Assembly (NCBI GenBank): GCA_021521415.1
Contig: JAIQDT010001140.1
Span: 434,001-498,000, forward strand
DNA length: 64,000 nt
Origin: Bidens hawaiensis
Lineage: Eukaryota > Streptophyta > Magnoliopsida > Asterales > Asteraceae
Reading direction: 5' to 3'
Shown here: piece by piece, positions 36,715 to 48,654 of the stretch
Layout of the letters: every line of letters starts with the position of its first letter
How positions within the stretch are numbered: position 1 is the first letter of the stretch
Program-made: the position numbers and the translations under genes
The notes under the pieces: generated by a model
Database searches by the model: none
Told to the model about the DNA's origin: nothing
What the model saw: the letters and a program-made list of their open reading frames with translations, nothing else

Positions 36715-37921
36715 TGTCAGGTCCCCGATTTCAGCTGGATCTTACTTAATCATGTCATAACTCACGCAGATTGATGTGCCGACAAGAGAGTTAATGACGG
36801 GTTGCTATATATTTGAAAGATTAATGTTTGTTAAAGGTGGAATCAATAAAAAACATGATAGTTGCAATTAATAATCTAAGGTATAAAGAACACACAGGAT
36901 TCACTCAAAAGATTTCCATCTATATAATATAAAATCATACAAAAGTGGATAATCGGTTTAGGATTTAAGGAATCCTAGGACAGCCGTCACACAATATTCC
37001 TCTCAATAAATGTGTCTGTCTATCCTTATCCGTGTGTCTTGGGCGACGTGCCATAAAACATTTCTATTTATAGGCCTGCCACCCTATGACAGCTGTCATT
37101 CCTTCTAGAAACCCTAAATACAACGTACATATTCAAAATAAACTAAGTGTAAAACAAGTCTTCCGGGTAGGCTTTTCATCAAACTTCTCATTCCGAGTAC
37201 GCTGTGTACTCTGCCATCCTTCATGACTTGGTAACATAGAAGTGTGCCCGAGATCAGTTTCCGGGTAGACTTTACTTGAAGAGTATTTTACCAAGTAAAA
37301 TACTCACCGGGTATACTTCAGTCATCTTGGCTTTGTCAAACTTTGCCTGACAAATCCTTACGAGCAACCATGTTCTTCAATGATCCATTTCAACTCTTCG
37401 CTATAAAGTAAATTATTTGCAAAGTGTACTCGGGAGTATAATACCTTGCTTGAGTTGAACCTTGCCCGATGTTACTTAGAGATTTTCCAATTTCATCAAG
37501 CCTACTTGGATCATATTTATTAATGAATACCTTGCCCGGTCTTCCAATCACTTAGCCTCTTGGACTTGGTTAACCAAACCTTACTCGGAAGAGTAATATA
37601 CTTGGTTCTGTAGAACAGACTTGCTTGATACAGTGAACCATGCCCGGATTTACATAAACTAGTGTACCTTGCCCGGAAATGCACTAATTTGCAAACCCTG
37701 CTCGGATATCCACTAAAGAAGACTACTTGAAGTAAACCTTGCCCGATAGACAAAATATCATACCCGGCTAAGTAAAAGCTTGCTTGGATGTCTAAGGGGT
37801 GCCCGGATCCATACTTAGAAAATTCTGAGGAGGTTGAGAAGATTCCAATCTTCCATGTACTTCATTTAGGTCAAATCTATTACTCAACAATCTCCCCTTA
37901 AGTCAATTTCTTGACTCAACA
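36715..37921 (-). repeat. 3' LTR of the 18-kb copia
   Basis: TGTCAGGTCCCC to TTGACTCAACA in plus orientation, 1207 bp. The part from about 37150 to 37800 (U3) is filled with TGCCCGG/TACTCGG-type motifs, about 17 copies. Confidence 0.96.
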
Positions 37922-37936
37922 GTCTCCCCCTAGATT
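37922..37936 (-). other. polypurine tract of the 18-kb copia
   Basis: On the minus strand AATCTAGGGGGAGAC lies directly before the LTR start TGTTGAGTCAAG, the usual plus-strand primer position. Confidence 0.85.
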
Positions 37937-38089
37937 GGAACACCTCAGCTAACCCAAAACACTTCTAAGGTTACTTACACTTGGTCAAAATACACATCAA
38001 AGAAAAAGTAAAATTACATAATCTCATTACATAAGCAGATTACGTATTCAAAAACTGTCCGAAGACATTACAAAACAAGGCCTATTCTA

Positions 38090-38518
38090 TTAAACTTGTC
38101 TCTTTCTTGCATCATGAATGGCTTGTCTTCTGTTGATTAGATCTGAAGCAGCTTTCATCTTGAAAATATTAAGGGCTTGGTAGTGAGTGTGACTTTCTGG
38201 TATAGCCAAGTCCCTTATATCCATTAGATCTTCATTGTGCAGGCAGGTCAAGTCTTCATCCTTTTTAATGATCCCCAGAATTTTTCCATCCGAATTCCTC
38301 AGTACAAAATGATTATCATTCTCTTTGAATTCAATGTCAGCTATAATCCCATTTTTCTGTACTGTGTAATTGGGGTGTCTCATTCTTCTTCCCAGACTTA
38401 TACATGTATTCAAGTTGGACAATGGATTCTCTTCTCTGAAGGTCAACTGAAAGTCTCTTTCAGCTATGTCCATTCTTTTCAGCTTTGCAGTCCTTTTTGA
38501 CTTGTGGGACTGAATCAA
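38090..38518 (-). pseudogene. env-like region, distal C-terminal segment
   Basis: A 142-codon frame, basic at both ends (SHKSKRTAKLKRMD near the start, RRQAIHDARKRQV at the end), with a middle of mixed composition (GIIADIEFKENDNHFVLRNSD). No transmembrane segment or known catalytic motif was recognised. It is the last coding segment before the 3' LTR and lies in a different frame from the segment before it. Function is unknown; placement makes it part of the extra post-pol ORF. Confidence 0.6.
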
Positions 38519-38551
38519 CCTCCAGCTCCTCTTTTCTTTTAAGAATTTGAA

Positions 38552-38992
38552 TCATTTTCCAGCTTCTTCATACAAGTATTTTGACAGATCATTCATCTGT
38601 CTACCTGCCATTTTGCTTCTGTCTCTGTAATCATATAATCTGAGAGTGGCCATTCTATCCAACTGTTCTTCATTGTAGTCACGAAAGTCACTCCTAACCA
38701 CAATCTCTCTCAGCAATCTGCTTTCCATAATCACTTTTAAAGATTCAGTAACTGAGTCAAAGTACAGTTCCCTAGGAAGATCCACATCAGACTGTGGTCT
38801 TGTTGTTCTTTGTTGTGCAGAACTGCTTGACTCACCTCTTCCTCCTTGACCACCTCTTCCTCCTTGTGGAAATCTTCTTGAAATAGGAGGTCTGAAGGGA
38901 ATGGACTTCATTGGTTTTGCAGGCCTCAAGTTAAAAACATTAATGTATACAACCTCTACCATCTCTGTTGGTAGATTGGCAAGTTCAACCAC
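38552..38992 (-). pseudogene. env-like region, Gly-Arg-rich segment
   Basis: A 146-codon frame. Residues about 40-60 are GRGGQGGRG followed by a Ser run, an RGG-like low-complexity patch that often binds nucleic acid. The rest is charged and predicted helical (LLREIVVRSDFRDYNEEQL). It is separated by frame breaks from the segments on either side, which are probably mutations in one originally longer ORF. No homology to viral glycoproteins was recognised. Confidence 0.6.
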
Positions 38993-39008
38993 ATTGTGTC
39001 CTGCTGCT

Positions 39009-39389
39009 TTAAGTTCTTTTAAAATTTATGCCAGGAGTTCTTGCCAATCCAGCAGGTACAAACCTACCATCAACATAATATCTTGGGTTCTCTCTTTCCC
39101 TTAAGGCTTTCTCCCATTCATTCTTTTGAAGATAAAAGAGGGTCTTCAAATCTTCCTTTTCCAAGAAATTGAAGTCTGCTTCAGTCATTACTCTTTGATT
39201 TATCATTATGTTTCTTAGAATGTTTATCATTTCTTCATTTTCCCAAGGGAGAAATAGTTCATCCCCAGGTTCAGGCTTAGGTTCCTCTGGGATGGGTGTT
39301 TCAACAGTAGGCACTTCATCTGGTTTTCCCTTTTCAGCCTGTTTCTTTTGTTTCTCCCTCAAAGTTTGGATTCTTTGCTTGAGGTTCAT
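39009..39389 (-). pseudogene. env-like region, charged segment
   Basis: A 126-codon frame with a basic coiled-coil-like start (KQRIQTLREKQKKQ), a Pro/Glu-rich linker (ETPIPEEPKPEPGDE) and a helical half (NILRNIMINQRVMTEADFNF). It overlaps the upstream frame by about 55 bp in another phase, which points to one frameshift rather than two genes. Confidence 0.6.
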
Positions 39390-39936
39390 CAGTTGGTTCA
39401 GCCTGTTTGGTAGAGCTCTCAGTTTTGACCCTCTTCAGTTTTTCTTTTCTTTTCAGTTTGTTGAATTGGTCTAACACTGATTCTCTTGATAGATTCTTAA
39501 CAATCTCAGGCTTCATACCTCTTTCCAGTAAATAACCACACATGCCTTCAAACTTTTTCTTCAACTCCTCCATCTTTTCCAGTTTCTCATTTTCTTTCAC
39601 ACATTTTTCAATCACCTTTTCTCTTTCACTGTTATAAAGATCTTGGAGTTTATCAAAAGTAAAGTGAGACAAATCCTTTTCAGAATAGTTGTGCCTTCTG
39701 AGCTAATCTCTGTATTTCTGGGCATCTCTATTCTTTTATTGCATAAGCTTCTTGAGAGTATTATTTTCTTCTTCTAATCTCTGCTTCAATTCATCATCAT
39801 TCATAGCAGCCAGAGTTTCAAAGCATATACCAAATCTTCTTAACTTTATCACCAATGGATTTTTCTTTTTAGCTTCCAACACACTCAGCTCAATGTTTGC
39901 CCTATGTTCATCAGTCATATCCACCTGTGGGGACAC
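39334..39936 (-). pseudogene. env-like region, coiled-coil segments with stops
   Basis: Two open stretches, 39736-39936 (66 codons) and 39334-39672 (112 codons), are separated by stop codons at about 39733 and 39703. Both are Glu/Lys/Leu-rich, with heptad-like runs (LKQRLEEENNTLKKLMQ; VIEKCVKENEKLEKMEELKK). They fit the coiled-coil reported for SIRE-type extra ORFs. Confidence 0.6.
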
Positions 39937-40017
39937 AACATTGGCAGCTTTGACATTCTTTCCTTGATCATTCTCAGGATCATCATCATTATCATCAGAA
40001 TCCTCAGATTCATCCTC

Positions 40018-41475
40018 TTATTCAGTTAAATCATTCATGGCATCAATTTTCGGTTCATCAGAAGGTGGATGATCTGGTTCATTTCTGGTTGGCACATCAG
40101 GGACACCTGGAATCTTTTGTCCTGGTCGTAGTGTCTGCAAAGGAATTGCCCTGATTGGGCTAGTTTCATTATCACCTTCATTATCAGGAGTCTCAACATA
40201 GTATTTATTCTTTTCATCCCATTTTCCTCTCTTTGTTTTCCTCTCATCATCCTTCTTCTGTTCATCATACTTTCTTTTTCTTGTATACACCTGTTCAAAT
40301 ATTTTCTCTCTTTCCATCCTGATCTTGGTGATATTAGCCATCATCTCTTCAACAGATTCACCAGTTGGTCTCTCAGGTTCCCTTTCAGGTTCCTTTTGAG
40401 GCCTTTCTTTAGATTCAGGTTCAGGTTGGCTCTGTGGTTGAAACATGCTAACCACTAAAGCCAAAGAGTTGTCAACTTCCTCAACTCTGTTCATATTAAT
40501 CAATTCTTCAATCATCTCCTGATCAGCCACATCTTCAATGATCTCCTTTGCAAATTTGGCTTGATTGATCAAGGTTTCCTGCTCTGCTAACTCTACAGGG
40601 TCTATAGTTTGGGCCAATATCTCTCTGTCACTTGTTTCTCTCAAAATGTTTTCTTGTTCCCTTAGAGAAGCAGCAACAGCATCATCATCTTTGAACAGTA
40701 CATCCTTTTCAGGATATGCCTTAATAGGCTCTTCTTCTGTAACTTTGGCTTTTCCCTTTTCCAGCCTTTTCTTTAAATCTTCTTTACTTTCTAGTGGAAA
40801 ATTATCAATATCTCTTTCTAGCTCATCCATCTCTTCATCAAACTCTATTGTCTTGGAGCATTCTGCTTGTTCATTTTCTGGTTCAGTGAGCACAATCTCC
40901 TCAGTAGCAGTATCTTCATCATTCATCACTTCAGTGTCTACTTCTGTAAGTATGTCAGTCAAGACATCAGTAGCTATGTCAGTAGGAGTATCAGTGGCCA
41001 TATCAGTGATAGCCACATTTTCTTCTATATTTATCTCTTCAATCCTTTCCTCTGTCTCAACCTGCTCTTCAACATTTATCTTTTCAATTTCATTCACTTT
41101 CTCAACAGTCTCTTCATCTCTTCTTTCATCAATGTAATCATAGTCTTGTTCTGCACCCTCATACATATCTCCTTCATACTCATCATCATCAATCCTCCTT
41201 TCATCACTGCTTTCCCCTCCATCATCATACACATTCACAATCAACTTTAAAGCATCAGCAGTCTCTGCAACTGTTACATTTTCTTCATCATTTCCACCTG
41301 AGACAGTTGGCATAGATACATTCTCCCACTGTTTTGGGGCAGCTGAGGTCTTCTCAACCTCCTGCTCCAGGGTTTGAATTCTCAAATTTGCTTCTACTAG
41401 TCTCTTCAACAACATAACATTTTCCTCAGTTACTTCCTCATTCCTTCTTCTCAGTTCAGCATTTTCTTTTAACAA
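40018..41475 (-). pseudogene. env-like region, leucine zipper and acidic domain
   Basis: The longest intact piece, 485 codons. Residues about 1-45 form a coiled coil (ENAELRRRNEE, LVEANLRIQTLEQEVEK). A long acidic region follows (about 70-330), with a degenerate Thr-Asp repeat (TDMATDTPTDIATD) and many Glu runs, then a Pro/Glu linker, a basic stretch near 410-425 (TRKRKYDEQKKDDERKTKR) and an acidic tail. The frame upstream is lost at a shift near 41720 and it ends at a stop at 40018. No membrane segment is visible, so 'envelope' is a positional name only. Confidence 0.65.
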
Positions 41476-41849
41476 GGTCAGAAGGTCACTATCAGTTGGT
41501 GGTGTTGTAGGTGGTGATGTGGTGAATTGTTCATAATCAGGTTGTTCTTGGTTTGAAGTGTGGGATTGAAATATGGATGGTGGTGTTTGTGGTGGTGGGG
41601 ATGTATGTGTAGATGTTTCTGGTTGGCTTAAGGTTAGGATTTGTGGTTGTGTGTGAGTGATCTGGTGTGGTGGAGTTTGTGGTTGTGATGGAATAATTGG
41701 TTGTTCAATGTGCTCAAGTTGCCCCCCTGAATAGGTGCAACAACTTCAATATTCACTTCGTCTCCTCCTTCATCTCCATTACCATCTCCATCATCAGAGT
41801 TTCCATCATCATCACTGTCATTATCCTCTCCTCCTTCCTCCTCTGAGCT

Positions 41850-42656
41850 TTACTCAGGTACTGGAATCACTTGCAAGTCATGGTCCAATAACCATGGCAA
41901 TATCTCAAGTGGAACATTTGAGTTGTATATATTTAAGACGCCTGGATTTTTGATTCTTCTATATGTGTTAGGGTCTTGCAGTTGGTGTGTAGTTCCAATA
42001 GTGGGTAGATCTTGAAGCTCACTACTGAAGATTATATGTAGGAATCTTGGATATTGTAAAAATCTTTTTCTTTCAGACTTCTTCAGATTTCCTACTAATC
42101 CTTCAAATATCATCTTAGAGAAACTGAAGGGCAGATCATATATAATCCCAACTGTGGCATTTGCCAAGTCGTGACTCATCAAGGTCCATGATCCCTTCCT
42201 TGGAGCAAATCCGTGTATAACATAGTGAATAAGAAATCTGTACATCATAGGAAACATGCCCTTCTGAAACTGTCCATCATGAACATTTCCTTGATAACCC
42301 ATTGTCTCTTCAAATATTTTCATTAGGTGGGGTGTGCTGAAGTTTATTGAGTTGTGATCACCATTATTCAACCGGAGACATCTTCTTATCATTCTCTCTG
42401 TAATATGTATCTCTTGTCTAGCCACGGTTGCCTCGATTCTTTTACCATTTATGTCCTCAACCAGTTCTGCAGATCTCCAGAAATCCAAGGAGTGATTTCT
42501 GTAAATTACAGGGCTTTTAGTGAATGCGAAACTGACATTGGACCGAGCCATCCAAGTTATCATCCTAGCCATCGGCTCATTGTCAGGTGTGACTTGTAGA
42601 AGTGCACACATATTATGTTTTGGTTCGAAGACATACTTGGGTTCATCGTCTGCCAT
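41850..42656 (-). pseudogene. env-like ORF, N-terminal domain
   Basis: 268 codons, the start of the extra ORF. ATG at 42656-42654 lies 2 bp after a good acceptor (TGATTCAG). The protein is a folded-looking domain with EATVARQEIHITERMIRRCL, GYQGNVHDGQFQKGMF, RFLIHYVIHGFAPRKGSW and FSFSKMIFEGLVGNL followed by QYPRFLHIIF. I recognise this as the conserved N-terminal domain of large extra ORFs in copia elements of Asteraceae; its function is unknown. A stop at 41850-41852 cuts it from an acidic Ser/Asp/Gly-rich stretch that continues in frame. There is no signal peptide or transmembrane helix. Confidence 0.7.
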
Positions 42657-42658
42657 AT

Positions 42659-42885
42659 CTGAATCACATAAACAAACATATTCAAAGTGAAATTAGTTAT
42701 AAAGTTCAGTACTTTTAGATAATTTCAAGGTATAAAAATGAATAAGAAAGAGAGAGAAATCATCAAAAACTTGTTCTTCGACAAATTTATAGCCTAAACA
42801 CATAAACAGAGTATTAGTAATCGGATATATAATCAAAGCCCATTATAGTCTAATTGTGGTCGTAAAACACATTAATGTTGCTTAC
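42659..42885 (-). other. putative 5' UTR intron of the env-like ORF
   Basis: On the minus strand the donor is GACTTG|GTAAGC at 42886/42885. The acceptor is a T-rich tract ending TGTGATTCAG at 42659, giving a 227-bp AT-rich intron just before the ATG. Both sites match plant consensus. The upstream leader (about 42886-43005) has leader-like content (AAACCCTAACTTG). Splicing itself is inferred. Confidence 0.5.
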
Positions 42886-43030
42886 CAAGTCGGAATTAGA
42901 GGGCTAATTCAAGTTAGGGTTTGGATTGAAGTAAAATGCGATTAGTCGGTTAGGTTTCTTTGAGAGTAAGCAGTTTGCAGTGGAAGGAGTGAGAGGGAAA
43001 AATAATGTTGAAAATTTTGCCTAACTCCCT

Positions 43031-43040
43031 CTTATATACC
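43031..43040 (-). promoter_or_regulatory. TATA box of a putative internal promoter
   Basis: GGTATATAAG on the minus strand, about 380 bp upstream of the env-like ATG and directly downstream of the motif-rich block at 43145-44430. Position before the leader exon and intron fits a separate transcription unit. Confidence 0.5.
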
Positions 43041-43144
43041 TTTTGAAAGTGGGTTTTAAATGTTTTTTGTCGTTTAGTGAGTTATTAGCTGTCACACAGT
43101 AACATTATCCACTTGATATATTAAAACATTTCATATCATTTAAG

Positions 43145-44430
43145 TATATTAAACCTTACTCAGAATAATTCTTTTCAAAGTCTACTCGGTATACTTCCAC
43201 TTACACAAAGCTTACCCGGTCAAACCTTGCTTGGAAAATTTTCATTATTTACAAAGTTTGCCCGAATCCTTCTATTTATAAACCTTACTTGATCAAGTTT
43301 AATTAATCTAAATTTAAGACATAATGAAGAAGGCTTACCCGAAATACTAGATTTATTGAGAACTTAATCACAAGGAAAATAATCAAGTATAAATATCAAA
43401 TAAACATCCTTACTAGGAATCAATTAAGACACCCGTATAATTTTCTCAAATTCAAGTTAAAAACTTAATCTAGCATAAATCCTATCAGCATAATAAGAAT
43501 CATAATCAATTTATCATACTAAAGAACATATTCAATCAAGCATACTTGGAAACATAGTGTGCCCGAGCAACCATGGTAGTGTGCCCGAACAACATTCTAA
43601 TTTAAAGTATACCCGAATAACTTTCATAGAGTACAAAGTGTGCCCGGAAAAGGTTTTCTAGCACAGTGTACTCGGAAAGTCAAATTTTTGAAATTACCAA
43701 GTATATTGAGGGAACAAGAGTGTACCCGGAATATAAAGTGTGCCCGGAAAACAAAGTTTGCCCGAAAACACTTGTAATTTCAAAGAAATTATAAACACAC
43801 ATATCACAGAGCATGCTAGGAATGAAATTAAAACACATAAACATTTAAGTGTGCTATAGTCTAAAATTTCAAAATAGCTTGCCCGAAAATCCTATGTTGG
43901 CACTAAGCTTACTAGGATAACCATATTCACTCATAAGGTATGCCCTTACCCGAGGGATTTCAACATATCAAACCATACCCGAAAATGAAAAACTTAAACA
44001 GTAATATCTAAGTGTGCCCGGAAAGATTAACAAACCCTTCCTTAGAACATATTCACACAAATCACAAGGCTTACTCGGTGTGCTAATCCTAAGTTCACAA
44101 AGCTTTCTTGAACTAATTATCAGCATATAAAATGCAAAGCTTGCCCGGAACAAGAATTTCTTGTTAAAAGCTAGCTAAAACACATAATCATCTCAAGACT
44201 TCAAGCTTGCTCGGAAAATGAGTACAACAGTGTACTCTACCCGGAAAGTGTAAAAACTTCAAAGCATGCTCGCAAATCATAAACTTAGTCAAAAAAATGA
44301 CTAACCTTGCTCGGAAAGGTCATAAATCATCAAACCTTACCCGAAGTAACATATTCAAACATATTCAACTGTTTTGTGCCCGGAAAGGTTATAAAACATC
44401 AAACCTTACCCGAACTAACATATTCATCCT
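43145..44430 (-). promoter_or_regulatory. array of ~30 TTCCGGGCA-like motifs
   Basis: In plus orientation the motif is (G/T)T(G/A)CCCGGAA, with variants TTACTCGGAA, TTGCCCGAAA and TTACCCGAAC. About 30 copies occur in 1.3 kb, for example near 43215, 43259, 43648, 43671, 43731, 43751, 44013, 44150, 44211, 44311 and 44382, all in the same orientation. No single long unit repeats, so this is a dispersed motif cluster rather than a satellite. The same motif fills the LTR U3. A binding-site array is the simplest reading; the factor is unknown. Confidence 0.7.
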
Positions 44431-44439
44431 ATTTTAGGA

Positions 44440-46290
44440 AAAATGCAACACTTTTTGACTTAAAAACACTTGTCAAAAACAAATTTATCTTTAAAGATCA
44501 TGGTTTAAGAGCAAATGGTGCATTTTGAGATCAAATTTCAGTTATAATCGCTTCAAAACAGTTTCTTCCTTTTTCTGAAAAGATCTCAAGAATGGGATCA
44601 TATTGACTAAGTAGCTTTCTCAATACTTCACTTTCAACATTATTATGACAACATACATAGGTTAGCAGCAGGTATAAACTTAGCATGAGTTTCACCTCTT
44701 TGGTGATATGATTAAGGTTCATTTAAAGCATAATGCATTAATGGTCAACACTGTGCTATGATGCCTCATATCTCTTCTCAAAGCTTATTTGGCTTTCCCC
44801 AGATCACCCCAATTTGACTCCAACCTCCTGTATTTGGTCAAAAATTGTTTTTGTATGACAGAACTTATTGTATTTTTGTATTTTTGAGATTCAAACATAT
44901 ATAGATGTTGAATGTTGGACTTATAGTTAAATAACATGCCTTTCATTCAAGATGAGACTGATTTTGTCAACATCTTTGTAGTTCTTAGTTATAACCCTCT
45001 TGTTTGATAAAATATTTAAAACACATATCAACTTTTGGTTGATTTATTCATACTTCCCCTTGTTTTTTGATATTTTCTCAATTTTTCTTAAATCATGTTC
45101 TTTGTCATATTTAAAGATGCTTTATTTTTTTTTTGGTTGACCAAATAACAACAGGCTCGTGTATGACTGGGTAATCACTTTTCTGCCATATCATTCAGAG
45201 AGATTTATCTTGAGACATGCAAAGACAACTATGTATCTCCACATAAAGATCAACATATTCATTATGTTTATATCACCTTAGATTTTACATCATCATGGGA
45301 AAGCAACCATACATGTTAATGACTATACTAAGGTCTTTTTGGCCTATTAAATCCATATGATTGGCTAAGTAGTCAATGTAGTATCATTTCCCATATAAAA
45401 AAATTTAATATTCAATCACCCCAATATCTCTTCATTGTCAGGTAAATGGCTATCCTGTTTGACCACAAGTGGTCAACATGACCAAACATACATGTGAATA
45501 TATGTCCTTTCAAAGTCAGAGCTATTGACATAGCTTTAAGTGAAGGAATAAGAAACAAGTCATTATTGCCCCAAATGCATTCAGTTTTCAGGTTAATGGC
45601 TATCCTTTGAATCTGTAGAGATTTAAGGACCAAACATACACAAGTGCATGTCCTTCCAACTGGGTAAATGACATAATTTTCAGCAAAAACAACTGCTTGA
45701 GACTTTTCTTTAAAAAAAATCCTTCTTTTTAAGCTTCTTGAAATCTTGAATTGAATAATCTTATCATATCTCTACACCATTAACAACATGCTCATGTATT
45801 GGTCAAAATAGAGCATTTATGCAAAATTCATCAGAAATTTCATTTTATCACTTAATTTTGACATAAAACACATTTTGACATAAACAGTTGCAACACATAT
45901 TCAAATCATAATCAAACATGATATCATCAAGAAAGTAGACAGTATTATCATTCAGAGTCTAACCTATCTTAATAACATCAGTAGATCAAATAAAGCACAT
46001 ATTCAAGCAATTAAGCAATGATATCAGGTAAGTATGTTCTAACAAGTAGATTATATCAAGAAAACTTAACTTAATATCATAAATGCACATTAGCTGATAA
46101 TAAAATAAGCATATCAATCAGATAAATCATATTACAACTTTGCACACTTGATCAGTCAAAGCACATAACAGTTAACACATTCAGTAACAGAATCAGAAAC
46201 ATACTCAAACACATTCACATAACATTCAACATGTGTGACCTCTAACAAAATAATCAGTTAGCACATAGAGGTTCACAACCAAGCACACAT
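44440..46290. other. non-coding spacer between pol and the motif block
   Basis: AT-rich with no coding pattern. A degenerate direct repeat is present: CAGGTAAATGGCTATCCT at 45439 and CAGGTTAATGGCTATCCT at 45590, each followed by ACCAAACATACA and a TGTCCTT string. The length (1.9 kb, 3.6 kb including the motif block and leader) is unusual for a pol-to-extra-ORF spacer. Confidence 0.6.
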
Positions 46291-46296
46291 CCTTAA

Positions 46297-47589
46297 TTAG
46301 ATTTCATCAGAGTTAATCATTCCCAAGGCTTTCAAAAGAAAGTTGAACCTGGTTCTATCAAGTGGTTTGTTGAATAGGTCAGCCAAATTGTCACTTGTAT
46401 CAACTCTTTGCATTTCAATCAAACCTTTTTCACTGCAATCTCTGATGAAGTGATGTCTGATTTCAATGTGCTTAGTCTTAGAATGTTGCACAGGATTCTT
46501 AACAGTAAAATATGCAGCAGTATTGTCAATAAGAATAGGGGTGTTCAGAAAATTCAAACCATAGTCCAGCATCTGATTTTGAATCCACAGAACTTGTGCA
46601 CAGCAGGCAGATGCAGCAACATATTCAGCTTCTACAGTGGAGATTGTTACTATAGTCTGCTTCTTGCATTGCCATGACACTAGTCTTTCACCCAAAAACT
46701 GACATCCTCTTGAGGTTGACTTTCTGCTCATGTTACAGCCATCATAATCACTGTCAGTATATGCAATCAGATCAAAAGCTTGGTTCTTTGGATACCAAAT
46801 CCCTAAGTCTGGTCTTCCCTTCACATATCTGAATATTCTCTTTACAGCATTCACGTGGGAGACTTTTGGACTTGATTGGAATCTTGCACACACACATACA
46901 GCAAACATGATATCTGGTCTTGTTGCAGTCAGATACATCAGAGATCCAATTTTAGCTCTATATTCATGTTCATCTACTGGCTTCCCCTTTTCATCTGCAA
47001 TCATTTTTTCTTTGGTGTCCATTGGAGTTGAAGCAGTCTTGTATTCTTGACAGTTGAACTTATTCAAGATGTCTTGCACATATTTGTTTTGGTGAATGAA
47101 AATCCCTTCAGCTTTCTGTTGAACTTGCAATCCAAGAAAGAAGTTCATTTCTCCCATAGAGCTCATGCTGTATTTGGATTTCATCACCCCTTCAAACTCC
47201 ATGCACATTTGTTCATTGGTTGAACCAAAGATGATATCATCCACATACACTTGTAACAGAAGTAAGTCTGATCCCTTTCTTTTGTAGAAGAGTGTCTTGT
47301 CAATGGCTCCTCTTTTGAAACCATTTTCAAGAAGATGGTTTGACAGCTCATCATACCATGCTCTAGGAGCCTGATGTAGTCCATAAAGGGCTTTGTTTAA
47401 CTTATACACCCTGTTTGGATACATTGGATCCTCAAAACCTGGAGGTTGAGCCACATACACCTCTTCATCAATCTTTCCACTTAGAAATGCAGACTTGACA
47501 TCCAAATGGAACACTTTAATGTTCATTGAGGCAGCATATGCAAGAAAAATTCTGATAGCTTTATTCAACAGGAGCAAAGACTTCCTCAA
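46297..47589 (-). pseudogene. copia reverse transcriptase and RNase H
   Basis: 430 codons with a complete RT core: LDVKSAFLSG (D30), VYKLNKALYGLHQAPRAWY and the catalytic YVDD at 115-118. RNase H follows: YTDSDYDGCNMSRKSTSG-like segment, TISTVEAEYVAA, LIDNTAAYFTVKNPVQHSK and KHIEIRHHFIRD. It ends normally with a stop just inside the spacer. The frame is cut from the RT N-terminus by a small rearrangement near 47570, so the enzyme cannot be made as one protein, although this segment alone is free of stops. Confidence 0.92.
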
Positions 47590-48607
47590 AGTCTATTCCC
47601 TCTTCTTGAAGACATCCCAGTGCTACAAGTCTAGCTTTATTCTTAATCACCAAACCCCTTTCATCCCTTTTGTTTTTAAAAACCCATTTGGTTCCTATTG
47701 CATATCTGTCATATGGCTTATCAACAAGATCCCACACATGTATGTCTCTAAACTGTGCCAATTCTTCTTGCATTGCTTCCACCCAACTATTGTCTTTTAA
47801 TGCTTGAGCAATATTCTTTGGCTCCATTTGGGATAGAAAACAAGAGTAAAGACAGATGTTTGCAATTTCAGAATGACTCCTTGTTACTCTTTCATGTAAG
47901 TCTCCAATAATGTTTTCAGAAGGATGATTCTTTTCTACATAAGGAGTTTGCATAATCATATCTGTAGACACATGTGTGTCAAGATTTGATTCATTGAGGT
48001 CAAAGACTTCAATGATCAAATCAGTTTCTGCATCATGAAATTTTGGTGCTTCATCATTATGTTGTCCTGAAGTAGATGCACCATTGTTTTCTAGATTCAA
48101 TCTTTGAAATAAATCTTGAAATCTTGCAGTAGAGGCAGCTTCTTCTCCACTTGCATGGTTGCTTGTGTCACCCTCATTTTGAATTTGATCATTCTGTACA
48201 TCTGGATTGTCTTGATTGTGCTCAGCATGATCATGTTCATCAATGTCACATGAGGAATTCTTCACAAAAGTATACTCCTTTTCTTTTCTAGCAACCTTCT
48301 TCCATAATTCTTCCAAGTCCAATGATTTCTTCTTTTTCTCTTCAATTTCACTGGTCTTGTAGAAAGATTCATCAAAGTCTTCAGGATAAATCTTGAAGGA
48401 CTTTATCAATTTCTCATGGTCAAACAACCATGATGCACCATCAACAGTATTGAATTGATTCTCATTAAAAATAATATCAGATGATTCTATAACACTCAAG
48501 TGATCTTTCACATATACTCTGTAGGCTTTTGAGTGTGTAGAATATCCAACAAAGAAACAATCCAGGGATTTTGTTTGAAACTTGTTCAAATAGTCCCTTG
48601 TGTTCAA
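47561..48607 (-). pseudogene. copia integrase C-terminus, linker and RT N-terminus
   Basis: 348 codons. It starts in the integrase C-terminal region (LDCFFVGYSTHSKAYRVY) and continues through an acidic, Asn/Asp-rich linker. It enters RT at EAMQEELAQF, WVFKNKRDERG and KARLVALGCLQEEGIDFEE. It terminates within the FAPV motif where a few bases are missing. A frameshift near 48610-48660 separates it from the integrase core. Confidence 0.88.
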
Positions 48608-48654
48608 AAGAAAACATTTGCATCCAAAGGGCTTGAAGAACTTGATGTAAGGCT

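Noticed and set aside
40565..41137. 190-codon Ser-rich ORF on the plus strand
   Set aside because: It is antisense to the acidic Glu/Asp-rich frame at 40018-41475; the Ser richness is the complement of that codon usage.
44531..45633. Short minus-strand ORFs (63 and 73 codons) in the copia spacer
   Set aside because: They have no motifs, lie in AT-rich DNA, and one overlaps the internal direct repeat; chance frames are more likely.
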